Source of the DNA: Pseudosulfitobacter pseudonitzschiae
GTDB taxonomy: Bacteria > Pseudomonadota > Alphaproteobacteria > Rhodobacterales > Rhodobacteraceae
Length of the DNA: 64,000 nucleotides
Assembly (NCBI RefSeq): GCF_900129395.1
Contig: NZ_FQVP01000009.1
Coordinates: 62,001-126,000, forward strand
Reading direction: 5' to 3'
Part shown: positions 59,032 to 64,000 of the stretch, in pieces
Layout of the letters: every line of letters starts with the position of its first letter
How positions within the stretch are numbered: position 1 is the first letter of the stretch
Made by a program: the position numbers and the translations under genes
The notes under the pieces: generated by a model
The model's input: only the letters and a program-made list of their open reading frames with translations
Told to the model about the DNA's origin: nothing
Databases searched by the model: none

Positions 59032-60429
59032 ATGCCCCCCAAATTCGGCACCAGCGGCCTGCGCGGCCTTGTCACCGAGCTGACCCCCGATCTTGTCGCC
59101 TCTTACGTGCGGGCCTTTGTCGCCGCCTGCCCCCAGGGGTCTGCCGTGCACGTGGGCTGGGACCTGCGCCCCTCGTCACCCGCCATCGCCGAGGTGGTTC
59201 TGCAGACCGTGCAGGACTGCGGCCTGACCGCTGTGCGCTGCGGCACCGTGCCGACACCCGCACTGGCGCTGGCGGCGATGAACGCGGGCTGCGGCGCCGT
59301 GATGATCACCGGCAGCCACATCCCCGCCGACCGCAACGGGCTGAAATTCTACGTGCCCTCGGGCGAAGTGTCGAAAGAGGACGAAACCCAGATTCTGGCC
59401 GCCCTCGACGCCCTGCCCTCCCTGCCCGAACGCCAGGGCAAGCTTGAAGACCACCCCACCTGTGCCGCCGATTATGTGGCCCGCTACACCGCCGCGTTCG
59501 GTGATCAGGCGCTCGCGGGCATGCGCATCGGCGTCTACCAGCACAGTTCCGTGGCCCGCGACATCATGGTCGCCGTCGTGCAGGGCTGCGGCGGTACGCC
59601 CGTCCCGCTGGCCTGGTCTGACACGTTCATCCCCGTCGACACCGAAGCGGTCGACCCCGAAACCCGCAGCCAGCTGGCCGCTTGGTGCGCCGAACACGAG
59701 TTGGACGCGCTGATATCCACCGACGGCGACGCCGATCGCCCGATGCTGGCCGATGCCTCGGGCGCAATCGTGCCCGGTGACGTGCTGGGCCCGCTCACGG
59801 CGCGCGCTCTGGGGGCGGATGTGTTGTGCACGCCGGTGTCGTCCAATTCGATGATCGGGCAGATGGCGTGCTTTGCCACCATCAAGCGCACCCGCATCGG
59901 TTCGCCCTTCGTGATTGCCGCGATGGAGGACCTGCTGGACGAAAACGCAGACACCCGCGTCGCAGGCTACGAGGCCAACGGCGGGTTCCTGCTGGGCTTT
60001 GCCGCCGAGGCACCCGCCGGTCCGCTGGCGCCTCTGATGACCCGCGATTGCCTGCTGCCGGTGCTGGCACCGCTGGCCGCCGCCCGCGCCGCCGGACAGT
60101 CCATCGCAGAAGCTGCCGCGGCCCTGCCGCCCTGTTTCACCGCCGCCGACCGGCTGCAAGGCATCGAACAGGATCGCTCGGGGCCTTTCCTTGCGCAGTT
60201 GAAACAAGACGCCGCCGCGCGCGCCGCCTTTTTCGACAGCATGCCGGCCGAACAAGACACAGACCACACCGACGGGCTGCGCGTGACATTTGAAGGCGGC
60301 GCGGTGGTGCATCTGCGCCCCTCGGGCAACGCCCCCGAATTCCGCTGCTACACCGAGGCCGCCACCCCGCAGGCGGCACAGGACCTGCTGCACACCCATC
60401 TGGGTGCGCTGCGCAACCGCCTGGGGTGA
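59032..60429 (+). CDS. manB: Phosphomannomutase (alpha-D-phosphohexomutase)
   Basis: The 465-residue enzyme starts MPPKFGTSGLRGLVTELTPD. The phosphoserine loop is ITGSHIPADRNGLKFY (Ser near residue 95), the Mg loop is STDGDADRP near 230, the sugar loop is GYEANGGFLLG near 320 and the phosphate loop is RPSGNAPEFR near 430. It interconverts mannose-6-phosphate and mannose-1-phosphate, supplying manC. ATG 59032 follows AAGGA. The ORF's 13 extra residues from 58993 are rejected. It closes the GDP-fucose pathway genes of the locus. Confidence 0.92.
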   Translation: MPPKFGTSGLRGLVTELTPDLVASYVRAFVAACPQGSAVHVGWDLRPSSPAIAEVVLQTVQDCGLTAVRCGTVPTPALALAAMNAGCGAVMITGSHIPADRNGLKFYVPSGEVSKEDETQILAALDALPSLPERQGKLEDHPTCAADYVARYTAAFGDQALAGMRIGVYQHSSVARDIMVAVVQGCGGTPVPLAWSDTFIPVDTEAVDPETRSQLAAWCAEHELDALISTDGDADRPMLADASGAIVPGDVLGPLTARALGADVLCTPVSSNSMIGQMACFATIKRTRIGSPFVIAAMEDLLDENADTRVAGYEANGGFLLGFAAEAPAGPLAPLMTRDCLLPVLAPLAAARAAGQSIAEAAAALPPCFTAADRLQGIEQDRSGPFLAQLKQDAAARAAFFDSMPAEQDTDHTDGLRVTFEGGAVVHLRPSGNAPEFRCYTEAATPQAAQDLLHTHLGALRNRLG

Positions 60430-60822
60430 TGCACATGCGCTTGGCCCGACCGGATGCTGACCATGCTCCGGACGAGCCGATGTGTCTCTAACCTTGGGGT
60501 TCTCGCGCAAACGGTCCCGGCTGCGCCGCAGTATCTCGCACATTTGCGTCCTTTGCGAACCGGCACCATCTCGTCCCAAAAGGCGACGATGGCTTGATAG
60601 TTCAGAACCAACATCCACCCGCGCCGCCGCACTCTCAAGCTGCGTCAGGAACAAACTCTTGTCCGCATCCCGCTGCGTCGGCGTGCATGCCGCTGCCAGT
60701 AGATTACAGCGGTTGGTTTGTCGCGAGCAGCCGAATGTGGGCGATTATGATTTTTCGGGTAGTCACACTTTCTGATGCCTGCTCGCGCTACTGATTCAGT
60801 TTCCCAGACACGCATGAATCTT
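60430..60822. other. Intergenic region without a recognisable gene
   Basis: About 390 bases between the phosphomannomutase and the convergent TrbM-like gene. Several short overlapping frames exist on both strands, but none has recognisable homology. GC content falls toward 60700, marking the change to the last, lower-GC segment. Confidence 0.5.
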
Positions 60823-61557
60823 TCAATAGTTTACTTGTTCATTGCCGTAGTTACCTTGGTAATCATACCAATCCACAAAAACTGAACGATGATATACGTT
60901 GGGACAGTCCAACCCCCAAAGTTCAAGTCCCGAATGAACCTTGGGAAGCGCTGACGAGACCGTTGGTGCCCAAGAAAAACGCCCTTGGAAATCGTACGTC
61001 CCAACGAAGATCTTTGCTGTTCGGACACAGTCGCCGCTACGACCTGCGATCGATTGAGTGGCATATGCTACATTAAAGACGCGAATGGATCGGACAAAAT
61101 CAAATGACGGACCACTGATATCAACGTCCACCCGGTTTTGCGCCTCAAGAGGTGCAAGGTTTCTTTGGGTCACCCCGTTCGAAAGTTCGCGAGGTCGCAG
61201 TTCAATAACTTCTCCCGGCATAGCAAACGACTGTGGCAGTACGGTTGGCCCTTCATCGAAAAGGGCTTCGACGAGAAAACTAGGATCTGTCCGGCCGCGC
61301 TTTGGAACGTGGGAGGCTCCCATAGGACAACGCCAGATCTGTAGCGGGGGCTCAATCGGCCAAGGTGTTATGCGTCGCATAAATTCTGCGCGGGCGCGCA
61401 TGCAAGGTTCCGAAGCAGGCCATCCGCCCGACAAGCACAAAAGAATTGCGCAATCGATAGCATACGATTGGGCTTGAGCGCGAGTCGGCACCCCAATGAG
61501 CGACAAAGCCACCGCGAAAATCAGCGAGAAAACTGCTGCTTTCAGTGCGTGTACCAT
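60823..61557 (-). CDS. Secreted TrbM-like protein
   Basis: The 244-residue protein has a clear signal peptide (residues 1-29, hydrophobic core AAVFSLIFAVALSLIG, cleavage near AQAQ). A cysteine-rich start follows (YAIDCAILLCLSGGWPASEP, then C at MRARAEF). That Cys-x-x-x-x-Cys-Leu-x-Gly-Gly-Trp pattern resembles TrbM-type proteins of conjugation clusters. The C-terminal half (KIFVGTYDFQGRFSW, ending NEQVNY) is not recognised. It is probably periplasmic. No other conjugation genes are in the window, so the role is inferred weakly. Confidence 0.6.
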   Translation of the reverse strand: MVHALKAAVFSLIFAVALSLIGVPTRAQAQSYAIDCAILLCLSGGWPASEPCMRARAEFMRRITPWPIEPPLQIWRCPMGASHVPKRGRTDPSFLVEALFDEGPTVLPQSFAMPGEVIELRPRELSNGVTQRNLAPLEAQNRVDVDISGPSFDFVRSIRVFNVAYATQSIAGRSGDCVRTAKIFVGTYDFQGRFSWAPTVSSALPKVHSGLELWGLDCPNVYHRSVFVDWYDYQGNYGNEQVNY

Positions 61558-61653
61558 TACATTTTCCTTAATGCTTTATGGATAGCCGACTTCGCCCTAC
61601 TGGGTCAGACTCGCAAATATCCAGTTGTTTGATCGCAGACACCGAACCAGGGT

Positions 61654-61941
61654 TCATTCAATTGACGGCAAGGTTTCCAAGAACTCGATCGTCCTTTTGC
61701 CCATTGTTTTAGCCGCTGCAGGAAGCATCTCTGCCGTCAGCAGGGGATCAATAAAATAGGCACGTTGGTCTTCACTGATCCAAAGGATTGATAGAACTTT
61801 GGATTCCCAGAGATAGACCCAACCGACTACGCTCTTGCCATCCTGCTGCAGTAGCTTGGCGATTGGCCTGGCTTCGTTAGTGTGTCGAGTTGCGGGCCAC
61901 TCAGGCTCGCAGTCGCGCCCATTTATAGTTGTCACGTGCAT
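61654..61941 (-). CDS. Small uncharacterised protein (95 residues)
   Basis: ATG 61941 is preceded by AAGAAGGAAA. The product starts MHVTTINGRDCEPEWPATRH and ends LETLPSIE. No membrane segment or signal peptide is seen. WVYLWESKVLSILWIS suggests a small beta-sheet domain. The longer ORF start at 62217 is rejected because it would overlap the plus-strand membrane gene. Family unknown. It lies divergent to that membrane gene. Confidence 0.6.
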   Translation of the reverse strand: MHVTTINGRDCEPEWPATRHTNEARPIAKLLQQDGKSVVGWVYLWESKVLSILWISEDQRAYFIDPLLTAEMLPAAAKTMGKRTIEFLETLPSIE

Positions 61942-62074
61942 TTTCCTTCTTCCGTTCGGGGAAATGAAATTGCGCACAGCTTGCCAACTCAAAGTCCGGC
62001 TCCGCCAAGGCTGTTTTAACTTCCCTCTGTGGTTGTATATTTGTAGAAGGCAGTTGCACGTTCCGAGACGAAGC

Positions 62075-63766
62075 GTGACGAAGCCAAACGAAGAAGGATT
62101 CCGCAAGCCCTTGATTAAGAATGGTAAGTTTTTTGTCCCCCCACAAGGAAGCCATGGTGATTTGAAACAGTTGTTCAGCCGGCTTGCCGCAACAGGTGCG
62201 GGCCGACCTGTTGACAAAGAGGGTTTCCCAGCGGGCCCATGGACGCCTGAGCTCCTTGCAGACGCGATTGCTCAAATCGAGGCAAACCGCTCGGGGATAG
62301 ATCTGCGGACGGTACAGCTTTGGTTTCAAGACAATAATAAAGGCATCAGCACGACCAACATTTGGTGGCTTGCGCGGATTTTCGGATGTGGTGACCCACA
62401 GGCAGCCAGCGAATGGCAAGCGGAGTTAAGTGCCGCGCAGTCGCTATTAATTGCAAAGAGGCGAAACAAGCGTAGGACACCGAAAAACGATGACCGTGCA
62501 TCCCCTGCCCAAATACAACTTCCTAGCTTAGATCGCACGCCAGAGATATCAGGAGCAACGGCACAGGACGAGGAGGTCTCTAGGCCGCGGCATGGACTGG
62601 GTCTGGCAACGAGATCAGCAGCACTATTTAGCCAAAGGAATCACTTGAACCTACCTATTATGGTCTTTGCAGGTGCAGTTGGTCTCGGATTTCTGGCATT
62701 TATTATGGATGTTCACAGCGTAAATTATAGCCCAACAGGTAGGTCGGTTCGGCAGGTTGGCTTCCTTTGGGCACCAAATTGGACACTCCTCTTTCTTTTG
62801 GCTTTACCGCTGTATTTATTGTTCGTAGTTGATCTGCTGGTCTTCTGGGAGCAGACCGGACGCTTAAAGCTCGGCACACAAGGGAAGGAAGAGAGTAGGA
62901 AAAATTGGGCGATCAGGATTAATTCATTTTCGCCTTCTTATTGGGCGATTTTTCTCATGTGCTTGCCTGTTGCGGGGCTTTTACAATGGATCGACCGATG
63001 TTTGGGCCCGCTGCTGACAGGCGATCTTGGGAACTATGCCGTGGAATGGGCTCGCTTGGCGATCGTACGCCCCGACATCATTTCGGTGGCCGAAGCGATT
63101 GTGTTCACCGGACTCGCATACTTATATATGGGACTGTGCTTCTTTCTTTTCTTCGCAGGCCTCATCCTGCTTTGCACCCTGGCATATGATTTTTGCGAAT
63201 TGGCACGCCAGACTACGGATTGGTCGAACCGCGCCAGCCATTGCGATATACATGAAATCGGCCGCAAGATCATGAGAGGGATTTTTCGCAGCGCGGTCTT
63301 AGGGCTATTGATCGCTATATGCATGAAACTGCAAAGCACCTTTATGCTTTCGGGCGAGCGGACGATCGTAAGTTGGTTGATCAACGATTTTCTTTCGATC
63401 ATCGGGACGCATGGCGGAGTCGCCGACAGATTGAACTATAGCATGCCAACAAATTATAGCAGCTTGCTTGTAGTCATAGCGACCTGGGCTGTATTCCTGT
63501 ACGGTACTGCTCGAATACATACGACCCTTGTAGGGAACACCGCTGCAGTTTCCGTCGACAAGGAGCAGCCAAATCACCAGAATTTTAGCTGTAAATCATA
63601 CGACACGCTGTCGTGGGCTAGACCGACAGCAGTCATGAGTCTGCTTACAGCGAGCTATCTGCTCATCGGTGTTTTCCAAGGTTTTTCGGGTTTGCTGACG
63701 ATTGTCTTGCTGCTTGCAATTTACAGCCTGGTTGACCCGGCACTTAGGAGCCGTCGCGGGTGCTAG
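62075..63766 (+). CDS. Multi-span membrane protein, RcgA-like putative transporter
   Basis: The 563-residue reading from GTG 62075 has a cytoplasmic N-terminus with a helix-turn-helix-like stretch (LRTVQLWFQDNNKGISTTNI). About eight membrane helices follow from residue 190 (IMVFAGAVGLGFLAFI, WTLLFLLALPLYLLFVVDL, ... GLLTIVLLLAIYSL). The N-terminal motif and layout resemble proteins annotated as RcgA-family putative transporters on rhizobial and roseobacter replicons; this is from memory and uncertain. GC content is lower than in the polysaccharide locus. A gene with a strong ribosome binding site follows by 12 bases. The start could be an earlier in-frame codon. Confidence 0.6.
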   Translation: MTKPNEEGFRKPLIKNGKFFVPPQGSHGDLKQLFSRLAATGAGRPVDKEGFPAGPWTPELLADAIAQIEANRSGIDLRTVQLWFQDNNKGISTTNIWWLARIFGCGDPQAASEWQAELSAAQSLLIAKRRNKRRTPKNDDRASPAQIQLPSLDRTPEISGATAQDEEVSRPRHGLGLATRSAALFSQRNHLNLPIMVFAGAVGLGFLAFIMDVHSVNYSPTGRSVRQVGFLWAPNWTLLFLLALPLYLLFVVDLLVFWEQTGRLKLGTQGKEESRKNWAIRINSFSPSYWAIFLMCLPVAGLLQWIDRCLGPLLTGDLGNYAVEWARLAIVRPDIISVAEAIVFTGLAYLYMGLCFFLFFAGLILLCTLAYDFCELARQTTDWSNRASHCDIHEIGRKIMRGIFRSAVLGLLIAICMKLQSTFMLSGERTIVSWLINDFLSIIGTHGGVADRLNYSMPTNYSSLLVVIATWAVFLYGTARIHTTLVGNTAAVSVDKEQPNHQNFSCKSYDTLSWARPTAVMSLLTASYLLIGVFQGFSGLLTIVLLLAIYSLVDPALRSRRGC

Positions 63767-63778
63767 GAGGAAGCTTAT

Positions 63779-64000
63779 ATGTATCACTCTTGGCTTGATC
63801 GTTGGGATGAAAAACGAGCGCAACGCGGCGACGCAGTCAAACGCGTTACAAATTTCTCTCTGGGTACAGAACTTGCGTTTCCCGAGGCAAAGTCAGCAAC
63901 AAGTATCCAAGACTTTTGCGCACTTGCTAACCAAGCTATCGAAGACCCTGCTTTTTTCGAAGCACCTGAATTACTTGCTAGTGGCTTCAAAAAAGAAGGC
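63779..64000 (+). CDS. Uncharacterised protein, 5' end only (runs off the window)
   Basis: ATG 63779 follows a strong GGAGGAAG ribosome binding site and is 12 bases after the membrane gene, so the two are co-transcribed. The 74 visible residues (MYHSWLDRWDEKRAQRGDAV, then LGTELAFPEAKSATS) are hydrophilic with no signal peptide. A hydrolase partner for the membrane gene is possible, but no catalytic motif is visible yet. Confidence 0.7.
   Translation, partial: MYHSWLDRWDEKRAQRGDAVKRVTNFSLGTELAFPEAKSATSIQDFCALANQAIEDPAFFEAPELLASGFKKEG

Noticed and set aside
59176-60654. Minus-strand ORF of 492 codons opposite the phosphomannomutase
   Set aside because: Antisense shadow; the plus-strand enzyme has all catalytic motifs.

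Overview
The window looks like an accessory replicon (plasmid or chromid) or large genomic island of a marine alphaproteobacterium of the Rhodobacterales (Roseobacter group). The grounds are high GC with Rhodobacter-like codon use, a DUF1403 plus ScpB-like pair, tripartite tricarboxylate transport, a DUF2793 protein, many IS elements, and no rRNA, tRNA, ribosomal-protein or other housekeeping genes in 64 kb. This placement is inferred from gene content, not from a database match.

Layout. (1) 1-4.6 kb: uronate catabolism, with the end of a kduD-like dehydrogenase, a LacI-type regulator, kduI and an 819-residue toroid protein of unknown function that is probably a lyase. (2) 4.6-6.4 kb: a scar region with a 17-C tract, a dehydrogenase remnant, a WrbA-like flavoprotein and an IS3 remnant. 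(3) 6.4-8.7 kb: DUF1403, an ScpB-like protein and a Phd/VapC toxin-antitoxin pair with a palindromic operator. (4) 8.8-21.5 kb: a complete tricarboxylate module. It has the TctDE two-component system, a TctC receptor, a fused TctA-TctB permease, a PrpF/GalD-type isomerase, a universal stress protein, a 53-residue small protein, a D-2-hydroxyacid dehydrogenase, an AbrB-type membrane protein, a GntR regulator and TcuA/TcuB. (5) 21.8-60.4 kb: a large surface-polysaccharide locus interrupted by insertion sequences. It holds ABC export genes of the group 2 capsule type, GDP-mannose and GDP-L-fucose synthesis (phosphomannomutase, manC, gmd, fcl), five glycosyltransferase genes and six separate sulfotransferase genes. 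It also holds two large RTX/DUF4214 surface or secreted proteins, one of them a subtilisin-like protease broken by frameshifts. Within it lies an unrelated, decaying island of TetR, LysR and a YdiJ-type FAD/Fe-S oxidoreductase. (6) 60.8-64 kb: lower-GC accessory genes (a TrbM-like secreted protein, a small orphan, a multi-span membrane protein and the start of one more gene).

The most interesting system is the polysaccharide locus. Six PAPS-type sulfotransferases beside GDP-fucose synthesis and capsule-type export suggest a sulfated, fucose-containing bacterial polysaccharide. Two of the sulfotransferases begin with a motif resembling the DUF4214 half-repeat also present in the two large secreted proteins.

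Many genes are broken: the dehydrogenase remnant, the IS3 and IS6 remnants, the LysR gene, the YdiJ-type gene, the S8 protease and the DUF2793 gene. In addition, IS30 has replaced the C-terminus of an RTX protein. Some single-base lesions could be sequencing errors, but the number fits active decay on an accessory replicon.
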